Below are positions 28,701-39,014 of a stretch of DNA of 57,194 bases, one piece after another. The notes under the pieces are model-generated. The model saw nothing but the letters and a program-made list of their open reading frames with translations. It was not told the origin of the DNA and ran no database searches. Source of the DNA: Isotricha intestinalis (Eukaryota > Ciliophora > Litostomatea > Vestibuliferida > Isotrichidae). Both the position numbers and the translations under genes were made by a program. Location: assembly GCA_023807065.1 (NCBI GenBank), contig JAJJLU010003539.1:1-57194 (forward strand), written 5' to 3'. Each line of letters opens with the position of its first letter. Position 1 is the stretch's first letter.

Positions 28701-30095
28701 ATGAATGAAGATGATAATGATAAAACAAATCAACTTTTAAGTAATGAAGAAAATGAAGAATTTAGAAATAATATTTTATATTCAAATTCATTTAATGAAA
28801 ATGAAAAAAAAGAAAATAAAATAAAGTTAACAACAAGTTCAAAAAATTTATTGATTATGAAAATAACAATAATAGCATTATCATTTTTATATATTCCAAT
28901 GGAAATAATATTAGAAAAAAAATTATTAAAAACAGAAATAGAACATATTTTTCCTTTAATAAAAACAATCAATAATTCATTTTTCTTAAAATTTTCAGAC
29001 TTCATTGAAAACAAATTAATTCACAAAGATTCAATAATGATATATATATGTATAATATATGTTTTATTTCATCCTATCATAGGATTAAAAATAACAATAG
29101 TAATGAATATTTTTTATTTTTTTGGAATATTAATAAAATGTTTAATTCAAGGAAAAAGACCAAATTGGTTATTAAATGAAGATATTCAAAAATGTTATTC
29201 TTCATTTTCAAATCCATGTGTTTCTTTTTTTAATTTCTCTTTTTTTTATTTATATACTTTAATTTCTTTTAAAACTCTTTCTCAAAATGAAAATCAAAAA
29301 AATTTTTATTCTTCCTTTAATAAAATCATTATTTTTTCTATTTATTTTTTCATTCTTTTCACAATTAGTTTAATTTATTTATTTTATAAAATTCATTTTA
29401 TATTTGAAATAATTTATACTTTTTCTTTATCATTAATTTCAATAACAATAATAATAGATTTTGATAAAATAATTCAAAATAATTTATGTAAAAAATTAAA
29501 AAATATTTTTAAAGCAAGAAAGCATAAAATAAGAATATTTTTATATGTAATAGGAATGCAATTTTTTGCAGTAATATCATATTTTTTAATGGTAGATAAT
29601 ATTGATTTAAATGAAGTAGAAGATAAAATTTTAAATTCTAAAATATGTACACAACAAAATAAAGAAGAATTAGGTTTACAAAATACTTTTAGTAATATTT
29701 CTTATATTTTTGGAATTGTTGGTGCTTTTTGGGGAGTTTGTTTAACTATTGAATTTAATGTTGGGAAATGGTGGAATTCTAATTTTTGTTTTAGTATTAT
29801 TAAAATAATTATCACTCTTATTTTCTCCTTTATTATTCAATATTCCTTTTATCAAATTCATTATATTACTTATGAATTCAATTTTGTTATTGATTCCTTA
29901 AAATATTTCTCCTTTTATTTTATTAATTTTGGATTTGTTCCTATTCTTTTTCAATTATTCAAATTGACTGATAAAAATTTTGTTGAGTTTGAAAATAAAA
30001 AACGTAAAATTTCATTATTTAAACCTTCTATTTTTGCAATGAAAAAAAGAATTTATGAAATTAAAATATTAGAAAATGAAATAAAAAATGATTAA
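28701..30095 (+). CDS. PAP2-like multi-pass membrane protein with degenerate active site
   Basis: The 464-residue protein has about nine membrane segments. The first PAP2 motif K-x6-RP is complete (K146 to R153-P154 in KCLIQGKRPNWL). The spacing to the second motif is typical of glucose-6-phosphatase-like or sphingolipid PAP2 proteins, but the usual NPSGHS reads N171-P-C-V-S-F, so the catalytic histidine is gone. The third motif SR-x5-H-x3-D is reduced to H232 with E236. PAP2 enzymes remove phosphate through the third-motif histidine with help from the second. This protein is probably inactive or a sensor/transporter. The N-terminus is acidic and soluble and the C-terminus basic. It starts head-to-head with the FHA gene, only 65 bases apart. 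Confidence 0.6.
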   Translation: MNEDDNDKTNQLLSNEENEEFRNNILYSNSFNENEKKENKIKLTTSSKNLLIMKITIIALSFLYIPMEIILEKKLLKTEIEHIFPLIKTINNSFFLKFSDFIENKLIHKDSIMIYICIIYVLFHPIIGLKITIVMNIFYFFGILIKCLIQGKRPNWLLNEDIQKCYSSFSNPCVSFFNFSFFYLYTLISFKTLSQNENQKNFYSSFNKIIIFSIYFFILFTISLIYLFYKIHFIFEIIYTFSLSLISITIIIDFDKIIQNNLCKKLKNIFKARKHKIRIFLYVIGMQFFAVISYFLMVDNIDLNEVEDKILNSKICTQQNKEELGLQNTFSNISYIFGIVGAFWGVCLTIEFNVGKWWNSNFCFSIIKIIITLIFSFIIQYSFYQIHYITYEFNFVIDSLKYFSFYFINFGFVPILFQLFKLTDKNFVEFENKKRKISLFKPSIFAMKKRIYEIKILENEIKND

Positions 30096-30182
30096 AAAAA
30101 GTTAAAGTAAAAAAATATTATTTAACTATTATTATATAATTGTATAATTATTTAAAAAAAGATTGAAATAAATATTATTTAT

Positions 30183-30782
30183 TTAGCAATTACAATTTTG
30201 TTTTTTAACTTTCATATTGTCCAAACTAATATTTTCAGAAGGTCTTTTTTCATTATTTTTAGTATAATCTTTACAAACACTTTCAAACATTTCTTTAACA
30301 CCTTCACTTGATTTAGCAGAAGTTTCAAAGAATTTAATTTTAAATTGATGAGAAAGTTTTTTTCCTTCTTCATTAGAAATAACTCTTTCATTTATTAAAT
30401 CAATTTTATTTCCAACTAAAATTTTCATTACATTTGGTCTTGCAAATTTATCTATATCAGCAATCCAATTTTTAACATGATTAAAAGATTCTTGTTTAGT
30501 AACATCAAAAACAACAATAATTATATTTACTCCTCTATAATATGAAGTTGTCATTGATTTATATTTTTCTTGTCCTGCTGTATCCCATAATTGCACATTT
30601 ATTTTTTTATCTTCTAATATTAATGATTTACATTTTAAATCTAATCCTATTGTATTTAATGTATTTTCTGAAAAATCATCTTTTATAAATTTCCCTATTA
30701 ATAATGTCTTTCCTACATTTGAATCTCCTAATAATAATATTTTTATTGTATAATCATATGTGTCTTTTTGTTGATGTTCCAT
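30183..30782 (-). CDS. Rab-family small GTPase (Rab1/Rab8-like)
   Basis: The 199-residue protein has the P-loop GDSNVGKT (18-25), TIGLDLK in switch I, WDTAGQEKYKSMTTSYYRG in switch II, GNKIDL and ETSA, and the C-terminal CNC prenylation signal. KSMTTSYYRG and NTIGLD... resemble Rab1/Rab8/Rab13-type exocytic Rabs. Its expected action is prenylated recruitment to secretory membranes. It shares the fold with the Rab at 622, but the switch and tail sequences differ, so they are not recent duplicates. It sits tail-to-tail with the PAP2-like gene 87 bases away. Confidence 0.93.
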   Translation of the reverse strand: MEHQQKDTYDYTIKILLLGDSNVGKTLLIGKFIKDDFSENTLNTIGLDLKCKSLILEDKKINVQLWDTAGQEKYKSMTTSYYRGVNIIIVVFDVTKQESFNHVKNWIADIDKFARPNVMKILVGNKIDLINERVISNEEGKKLSHQFKIKFFETSAKSSEGVKEMFESVCKDYTKNNEKRPSENISLDNMKVKKQNCNC

Positions 30783-30980
30783 TTATAATGAGATTTTTAT
30801 TTTATTTTTTTTTTAATTTTTTAATTTAATTAATTATTTTTATATTGAGAATCAAATAAAATTACGGTTTTTATAAAACAATTCGTTTTTTTTTTATTAA
30901 AAAGAAGTTTTAATTGAATAAAGTTTAAAAAAAATGAATCTTATAAAAATTTTTTTAATTATAAAAATGAAAAAAATGAT

Positions 30981-31241
30981 TTAATTCATTTGATTATATA
31001 ATTCCTGATAAAAGTGAATAAATTCTTCGAATTCAATTAAATTATTCTTATTTAAATCAAGTTGTTTAAAACCTTCATTGATTTCACTTTGAGTTGGATT
31101 AGGTAAACCATATATTTTAGAAATTTTATTTAATAAAGGAATTAATTCTGATTTTTCAATTTTTCCATCATGATTAGAATCAAAAGAATCAAAAAGTTCT
31201 CTTGCTTCTTTAGTCATCTTTAAAACTTTTCCTGAACTCAT
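30981..31241 (-). CDS. small EF-hand calcium-binding protein
   Basis: This 86-residue protein has two canonical EF-hand loops. Loop 1 is DSNHDGKIEKSE at about residues 19-30 and loop 2 is DLNKNNLIEFEE at about 63-74; both have acidic residues at positions 1 and 12 and I or hydrophobic at 8. The preceding helix (KEARELFDSF) is typical of calmodulin-like proteins. It has no signal peptide, prenylation site or further domain. It is a single EF-hand pair, like half of calmodulin, so it is probably a calcium sensor that dimerises or binds targets. It starts head-to-head with the gene at 31388, with 146 bases between. Confidence 0.88.
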   Translation of the reverse strand: MSSGKVLKMTKEARELFDSFDSNHDGKIEKSELIPLLNKISKIYGLPNPTQSEINEGFKQLDLNKNNLIEFEEFIHFYQELYNQMN

Positions 31242-31387
31242 TTATATGAATAAAAAAATTTTTATTTTTGATTTTATAGAAGATCAATAATTATTTTCAA
31301 TAGATTATTTTTTTTAATATATTTAATTATTTATTAAATCAATAATTATTTATTAATTTACATTTTTATTTAATTTTAAGTATTTTA

Positions 31388-32377
31388 ATGGATAATATTG
31401 AAAATGAAAATTATTTTTCTATTTATATGAAAAAACAAGAGAATAAAATGAGAAAATCTTCATCAGGAAAAACAAATAAAACTTTAAAAATTTCAAATTT
31501 ATCTAATTTATATTTACCAAAAGATCAATCATTCAAAAACATAATCTTTTGTTCTTCTGGGAAAAAAAAATGTTCAATGAGTTTTATAAGAAATAAAGTA
31601 TCAGAAAATAATAATAATAAAGAAATAACATCTTTAAATAATGAAATAGATAATGATAAAAAAATAGATATGCTTGAAGAAAAAATTTTTAAGATTTTAG
31701 AATTAATTGATAATTTTATGAATAAATATATTAAAAAAAATGAAAAAAATCAACCTAAAAAAAATTTAGAAACAAAAAAAAAGATTCATAAAAGAAAAAA
31801 TTTTTACAGAACAACAAATTCAGAAAAAAATTTATTAACTTTATTTATGACAAATAATAATAATAATAATAATTTATTTATAGAGAATGGAAAAAAAAAT
31901 CAAATAAGAAATATAACTCAAAAGCATTTTCATCAAAAATCAAATTCTCAATTTTTAAAATCAGAAATAAAAAATAAAGACAAAGTTAATAAAAGAAGAA
32001 CAGATTATGGAAATTTAATAAATCAAAATTTTTTAAGAAAATCTAAAAAACAATTATCTCAAAGTCAAGTTTTTGTTAATAAAAATATTATATATTATAG
32101 TCCTGAATCAAAAAAATTTAATACTAAAATTAATCTTGATATTGTGAGTGATAATTCTTCAACAAGAGAAATTTCAGAAAAAATCTTTAAAGGAAATAAA
32201 AATATTAAAAATAATAATCCTTGTAAATCAAATATTAATATTATTCATGGACTTAAAATTTCTAATTTAAATAAACATTATCATTATAAAAATACTAAAA
32301 ATAAATGTATGTCAGAAAGAACATCAAAAAAATTTACAAATATTACTAAAAAATATAAATTAGAATTTGATAATTAA
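31388..32377 (+). CDS. hypothetical basic, asparagine/lysine-rich protein
   Basis: The 329 residues are very rich in K, N and S, with long disordered segments (TNNNNNNNLF around residue 155). A short coiled coil (about 85-120, KKIDMLEEKIFKILELIDNFM) is the only ordered part. I recognise no domain. The start context and conserved codon use support a real gene. It is head-to-head with the EF-hand gene and tail-to-tail with the PAS protein. A nuclear or cytoskeletal scaffold would fit the charge but is only a guess. Confidence 0.55.
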   Translation: MDNIENENYFSIYMKKQENKMRKSSSGKTNKTLKISNLSNLYLPKDQSFKNIIFCSSGKKKCSMSFIRNKVSENNNNKEITSLNNEIDNDKKIDMLEEKIFKILELIDNFMNKYIKKNEKNQPKKNLETKKKIHKRKNFYRTTNSEKNLLTLFMTNNNNNNNLFIENGKKNQIRNITQKHFHQKSNSQFLKSEIKNKDKVNKRRTDYGNLINQNFLRKSKKQLSQSQVFVNKNIIYYSPESKKFNTKINLDIVSDNSSTREISEKIFKGNKNIKNNNPCKSNINIIHGLKISNLNKHYHYKNTKNKCMSERTSKKFTNITKKYKLEFDN

Positions 32378-32455
32378 GTTAAAGCATTATATATAAAATA
32401 TTTTTTGAAGGATTATATATTTTTATTAAAAAAAATTATAATAATATTATAATTA

Positions 32456-35400
32456 TTAATTTAACTCATTATCATCATCATCTTTTAAAATTTCATATAA
32501 AATATTTTGAGGTATTATTAACAACATTTGTTTTATTTGTTTTATTTCTATATTTTTTTTATACAAATAAGGAAAATAAAAAATAATATTAAACATAACA
32601 ATAAAAATAAAGAAAAGAATAATAAATAAAATAACTTTGTCTTTGATTAATTTGAATATATTAGTAATATCAGAATAAATGGATTGAGTAAAATAAGTAT
32701 GAGCAGGTTTAAAAATTTGTTCATTTAAAATATTTAAATTTTTTAATTTATCTGAGTTGATTAAATTAAAAGGATTAATTTCATTATATTTTTTTAAATC
32801 TTCATCATTCTTAGGTAGTATATCATAATAATATTCAGTCCCATATAATAATTCATTAAATTTAAATCCAGAATTAAAAGAAATTGTAATAGATTCAGAA
32901 ATTTCTTGAAGTATAATTATCATTGAATGAATATAATATAATATAAGAGAATCCATTCCATAATTTGAAATATTATTTGCTAAAGTTTCACATTGAACAT
33001 TATATGTTTTTGAAAAAGATTCAAAATAAGGACAAAGAGATTGTTTTGTAATATTTGAATAAACTTTACTTGAATTATCATAAAGTCCATATAAAGAAAT
33101 ATTATTATTTAAGTTATTCATATATTGTTGATGAATTTCAAAAATAGATCCAAAATAAAGTGCAATTGATGTCATTTTATTTATGAAATATACATTTGAG
33201 GATTGAATTGAAGAATAAATAATAAAAATTCTTAAATAATTATATAAAATAATAATAGTCGATCTATGACCAACATTAATATTATAAATTATTATTAAAT
33301 GGCTAATTTTTTTATAAAATGAATCACTATAAACCATTGATATTATTAAAATTGATATTAATATTAAAATATAAAAAATATAAATGAATATTATTTTTTT
33401 TAAATTTTTGGTATCTGAAATAAATTTGGAATTTAAATTTTGAGGATGTTTTTTTGTTTTGCTTATTTCTAAAGATCTTTTAAATGAGGAAAAACTTTTA
33501 TTATCATTTTTAGAAAAGGAAGTATCTTCATCATTATCTTTTTCATTTACATATTTTACTATAGGATTAGAAATAAAATATTTTGAATCAAAATTTGAAA
33601 TTTTATTTAAATTAAGATATTTTTGACATTTAGAAATATTATTTCTTATATAATCATTATCAATTTGGAAAAAATATCTTAAATATTTTTCTTTTTCTCT
33701 TATCATTAAAAAAAATCCTTTTATGGAAAATAAAAGGCATAAAGCAAGGATGAATAAAAATCCAATTGACATAAATAATAATCTTTTTTCAAATATTTCA
33801 CATTTATTTTTATATTTATCAATCATAAATAAAATTAAATCAGAAAGAGCAAGAATAAGATTTTCATTTGTATTATAGAAAATAAAATTATAATCTAAAT
33901 TTAAAAAATTAATATCTTTATCTTCAGTAGTTGCAAAATTATAAACAGCAAAATTAATTTCTTTTAAAATAATTAGAAAATCTGCAGAATGTTCAAATAT
34001 CTTTAAATTATTATCAATAACAATATAATTTATAATAAAATTATTATTTGATACTAAATTATTTTTTGAATTTAATTCTGTAATTAATTCTGAAGTTTCT
34101 TTATAAATAATTAATAAAGAATTTCTACAATATTCTTTAAAAGTTTCTCTTGTATAATAATAATTAGTATATTTTTCATTTTGAAGTGTAACAAGAAAAA
34201 GAGAATATGAAAAAATCATATTTGAATTATCTGTTAAATTTATTAATAATTTTGTTGTTTGAATGATATTTTGAAGATTATTTTTATTTTTCATATAAAA
34301 AATTGTCACTAAAATTCCTAATAAAACAGCAAAAATAACATGAATTATTTGTGAAAATATTAATATTAAAACACTGTTATTTATATTTTTAGAAAATAAT
34401 TTTGAATAAAAAAAATTTTTATTTTTCATATAAAATATTTTACTCCTTTTCTCAAGTTCAGGTAAAACTAATTCATTTCCAATTTGTATTTTTTCTTTTT
34501 GAGATAAAGGAGTTTTATTATTATTATTTAATTCATTTCTATTTATTTGTTTCATATTTTTTTCTAAAGAAAATATTTCTTCAACTTTTCCTTTTTTATA
34601 TTTTGGTAAATCAATAAAAGTATTTGTAACATAATTATAAATTGAATAATTTATTTTATTATATTTAACATGATAATAATCATTATCAGTTTCAATTTGA
34701 TTTTTATTTATAAAATTATTTACTTTTGATTCTTCATTTTTTTCTTTTTCAGATGAAAATGATGATTCAAAATTTTCACTTGTTATACTTGAATCTGAAG
34801 AAGAATTTTCTGAAAAATTTGAAGATTCTTCTTCTGATAATTTTTTACTTTTTTCTAAATCTAATTTTTTTGCTAAATATTCTTTTTTTAATATATCTGA
34901 TAAATTTTCCTTTTTTTTTATTCCTTTATTTACAATAAATGATTTTTCATTATAATTAAAAAGAATTTCTTCACTTTCAGGAATATAATTTTTATTTAAA
35001 TCAATAAAGTCTTTTCTTTCATTAAAAGGATATTTTGTTTTAGAAAGTTTTATTATTCCATTTTTTTCTTCTTCATTATTTATTATAGTTTCATTTAAAG
35101 TTTTATTACCAGTAAAAGCATTTATCAAATCAATATCTTCTTCTTCTTTTTCTATAATATCAACATTAAATAAATATCCTGTTAATTTTCCATGTAGATT
35201 TAATTTTATAATATTTAATTTACATTTCTTTTTATTAAAATTAACTATATTTTCAGGTTTACTTGTCATATACTTTTTTATTATTTGCAATTTCATTTGG
35301 TTTTTATTTATTTTTTTAATTGAAAAACCATTTGAAAATTTAAATATCTCATCGTTAATTTCTTTTATATATTGATTTATATCTATTCCAGAATTAATCA

Positions 35401-37680
35401 TTCTATGATTAAAACCTAATAAATAAATACAATTCGATGTAAAAAATTGAATAATAAAATTTTCATCAGTTAAAATTTTACAATTTTTTTTTAAATTATT
35501 CATTAAAGTTTGTTCTTGTTCTAAATTAATTTTACAAAAAATAATTGGTTGACTATCATCATCATATATTGTACCAACAAATAATCCAATTGGAAAAATA
35601 AATTTAGCTGAATTTTTCATTAAAAAAACATGAGGTTTTAAAGCAGTTTCAGTATTTTCAATTAATTTAATATTTTTTAATCTATCAATTAAAACTTCAT
35701 CATGATTTTTTCTCATAAAATCTGGAATTAAAACATTCATATTTTGACCTATTAAATTTTGATTAGAATATCCTAATAAATTACATACTTCTTGTGATAT
35801 ATTTAATATTGTTCCAAAATTGTCTCTTTTTCCACTTATAATCATAAATTGAAATTCTGAAGTTGCAGTTAAAGAATTTATATCATTTATATTTATTGAT
35901 TTTGAAAAAAAATCTTCTAATTCAACTACTTCTTCTTCTTTATATAAACATGAATAATCATTTAAAATATCTTTTCTATATGATGAATATAATAATATGA
36001 TTTGTCTTTCTCTTATTTTTGTTTGTAATATTTTTTTATATTTATAATCAATTTCTTCTACCAATTTATTTATTTGACTTCCTAAAGATCTTAAAATATT
36101 TATATCTTGATGTTGTTGAGAATTTAATAATGAATTCCAAAAATTAAAATAAAATTCAGAAACTTGAGAAATTAAATTAATTAATCTATTACATTGATAT
36201 TTTAAAGAAAGATTTGTTTTATCATTACCATTTTCAAAAGAAGAATTTTGTAATTTTTTAATTACACCAAAAATATAAAATTGTTGTGATTGATTTAGAT
36301 TAATACTATAATCATTTATTAAATCATATAATATGATATAAGCTTTATTATATTTTTTTAATACTTTATATAAAAAAGTGGAATAAGCAACTTTCAAAAT
36401 TATACTATTTTCATATTTATTTATTCCCTCTCTATAAGTCTTTTCAATAAATTGATATATATAATATTGTAGTTCATTGTTTTTAAAAGAGTTTAAAAAA
36501 CTTATATCATTGGATTTATTAGTATCAATATTTTGACAATAACTTGCTAAATTTAATAAATATTTTCTATTATCACCAAGTTTATAAACTGTATAATGAA
36601 CTAAATTTAATTCATTATAAATTTGAAGTTCATCTTTATTGATTATATTTTTTAAATCAATAGTAATTTCATTTTCTGATATTGTGAAAAAAAAAATTAT
36701 ACTCATTAAAGTCAAAACAAATAAAACATATATTAATCCATTAAAATTTGTTTTTCGAATTAAATATCCTACTTCTAATAAGCCAGTTGTGAAAAAATAA
36801 ATTAATGCTAAAAATAAATGAAATTTTAATGTTCTATTACATTCAAATTGAAATTTATATTCTTGATATGTAGAATACAAAAAATATATTGATAAAATGA
36901 AAAAGGTAAAACTTATTATTCCTAAAATACCTTTTAACTTATGTATTGCAAAAAAAAATACTGAAATGTTTTTTATATAAAAAAAATTAATAATATGATT
37001 ATTAATAATAAACTTTGAAATTGAAGCACAAAAACTTTCATTCTTATTAAAATTTAAAGTATAAAAAGAACGACATAAAATTAATTGACAAATAACACAA
37101 ATTATTGAACAGGTAAAATATATATAATGTTCTGGGGTCCAACATTTAAATTTATTATTAAAATAATTGCTTTTTTCATCATCACAAAATATATTTATTA
37201 AATTTAATTGAAAATCATAAAAGTAGAAAAATTTTTCTACATATGAATAAAAACGAATAAAATACAAAGAATATTTTCTAAATTCTAGTTTATTTTTATG
37301 AAAAGTATATAAAATTAAATTAAAATAAAGAAAAAATGAATAACAAGTTAAAACATTTGAAATCATCAGATATATAAAAAATAAATTTGTATTATTTGAT
37401 AAATAATTTTCAATTCTAAAATTTGAAAAAAAAGAAGAAATAATATTAAAAATTTTAGATTCTTTCCAAATATTCTTAAACTATATATTATAAATTTTTA
37501 TACTTATACATCTGAACTTAATGGAAAACTCATAATTTGACAGAATTCAATAAAACTTAATAATGCTTCTAAAACCGGAAAATGTACAATTTGATGAAAA
37601 ATTGTATAATATAATTCATATTTTGCAAAAGAAAATTTTTGAATAATACACTTTATTTTTTCTTTAGAAAATTTTATCAT
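32456..37680 (-). CDS. giant PAS-domain multi-pass membrane protein, two exons
   Basis: Exon 1 is 37680-37510 (57 residues) and exon 2 is 37480-32456, in phase 0 across a 29-base intron, giving 1731 residues. The added start (MIKFSKEKIKC...FPVLEALLSFIEFCQIMSFPLSSD|FKNIWK) resembles the opening helices of ciliate PAS membrane proteins. Then come about seven membrane segments (to about residue 330) and a helical, HAT/TPR-like region (about 340-560). A PAS domain (about 590-700) has GTILNISQEVCNLLGYSNQNLIGQNM and IPDFMRKNHDEVLI, followed by a second PAS-like unit. A disordered acidic stretch comes next, then four further membrane segments enclosing two roughly 150- to 190-residue external loops. 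Likely a sensor. No cyclase, kinase or phosphodiesterase domain follows, unlike related parabasalid proteins. Confidence 0.72.
37481..37509 (-). other. 29-base spliceosomal intron
   Basis: On the minus strand it begins GTATAAGTAT and ends ATATATAG. It contains an in-frame TAA that would stop the first exon after residue 58. Removal joins exon 1 (phase 0, ending GAT at 37510) to TTT AAG AAT at 37480 and keeps the frame through 38 codons to the internal ATG at 37366. It has the same length as the intron at 16744-16772. Confidence 0.75.
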
Positions 37681-37817
37681 ATTTGAAATATTGATTTATT
37701 TAATTAAAATAAATTTTTTTTTAATATTTACTTAAAATAAAATTTTTTATTTATGAACCTTTTAATTTTTATTAAAGTAAAACACTTAAAAAGAATGAAA
37801 ATAATCGAAATAAATAT

Positions 37818-38900
37818 TTATATCCATTTATTATCATCATTAGAATTAAATTCATATCTTCCAGATTGTTTTTTAGGATTATAATAACAAGGACCGGGAT
37901 TTATTTCTTTTTTTAATCCTGGATAAACAAACCTTGGAATATTTTTTTCCAAAACACAACCTTTTATTTTTTTATTATCAAATTCTTCATAATCTTTTAT
38001 TATATCATTAATATACTCATTTTTTTCATTATTAATATTTAAACTATTATCAATTGAAATATTTTTTTTAATTTCTGATTTAATTTCAGAAATACTTTTA
38101 TATCTATTATTATAATCTTTATTATTATTTTTTTTTACAAAAGTTTTTCTTAAATTATAAGAACCAGGACCAGGAGAAATATTTTCTTTTTTAATTTTTG
38201 GTTCTGTAACTTCAGTTTGGAAAAAACTTGAAATATTATTATTCTTATATTTTTCTCCAATATCTAAACTATAATCATATGTTCCTGGACCTAACATTTT
38301 TTGATAATCTTCATATTTTGTTTTTTTAAATCTTTCATTATTTGAAATATATACATTTTTTTCACTTTTTTTTATTGGGTCTAAATTATATCTTCCAGGA
38401 CCTACTATTTTATTTCCTTCTCCATCTTTTTTTATTAAAGGAATATCATCTCTTCCAAAACTAAAAATATTATTATATCTAAAATTATTTTCTTGAATAT
38501 TTGAATCTGTGTTTAAATGCTCATTATAATATTGTCCTGGTCCTGGATAATATTTTTGATCTTCTATATTACTATAATTAAATCTTGGGGAATAAATATT
38601 TTTTTTATTAATTTTATTATAATCTATTGATTTATAATTCAGGTAATTAGAAATATTATCATTATTTTTACTTTCATTTACATTGAAAGAAAATTTTATG
38701 ATTTCACCTTTTTTATTTTGAAATAATATGTTTTCTATTGATGAAGGTATTGAACCTAAAGATTTTCTATTAAATGCAGTATAATTTGGGCCATATATTA
38801 TTTTCCCAGGTTTTAATTTTTTGTTGTTTTTTGAAAAATTTGATTCTTTTGTTTGTCTTGGAGAATATATTGTTACTTGAGAAGTTTCATCTGCTTTCAT
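37818..38900 (-). CDS. SHIPPO/STPGR-repeat ciliary protein
   Basis: The 360-residue protein has at least five proline-glycine-rich repeats of the sperm-tail (STPGR/SHIPPO) type: PGPGQYYN, GPGRYNLD, GPGTYDYS, PGPGSYNLRK and a final NPGPCYYNP. Each is spaced 40 to 70 residues apart, with SFGRDDIP-like connectors. Such proteins (ODF3/CIMAP family and relatives) lie on axonemal or cortical microtubules. Lengths and spacing fit. N-terminal residues are basic and disordered. It lies between the PAS sensor and an amino acid transporter, without evident functional link. Confidence 0.85.
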   Translation of the reverse strand: MKADETSQVTIYSPRQTKESNFSKNNKKLKPGKIIYGPNYTAFNRKSLGSIPSSIENILFQNKKGEIIKFSFNVNESKNNDNISNYLNYKSIDYNKINKKNIYSPRFNYSNIEDQKYYPGPGQYYNEHLNTDSNIQENNFRYNNIFSFGRDDIPLIKKDGEGNKIVGPGRYNLDPIKKSEKNVYISNNERFKKTKYEDYQKMLGPGTYDYSLDIGEKYKNNNISSFFQTEVTEPKIKKENISPGPGSYNLRKTFVKKNNNKDYNNRYKSISEIKSEIKKNISIDNSLNINNEKNEYINDIIKDYEEFDNKKIKGCVLEKNIPRFVYPGLKKEINPGPCYYNPKKQSGRYEFNSNDDNKWI

Positions 38901-39014
38901 TTTTATTCAATTATTATTTAAAATTTTTTTATTTAATTTTTATTAATTAATATAGTTTAAAGAAGAAATTATTTTTTTCTTTTAAATTAAATATTAACTA
39001 TATATATTTTAATT

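Noticed and set aside
28636..28728. N-terminal extension MFYHYHLHS of the FHA gene
   Set aside because: It is low-complexity, overlaps the divergent gene at 28701, and hides the MGC acylation start.
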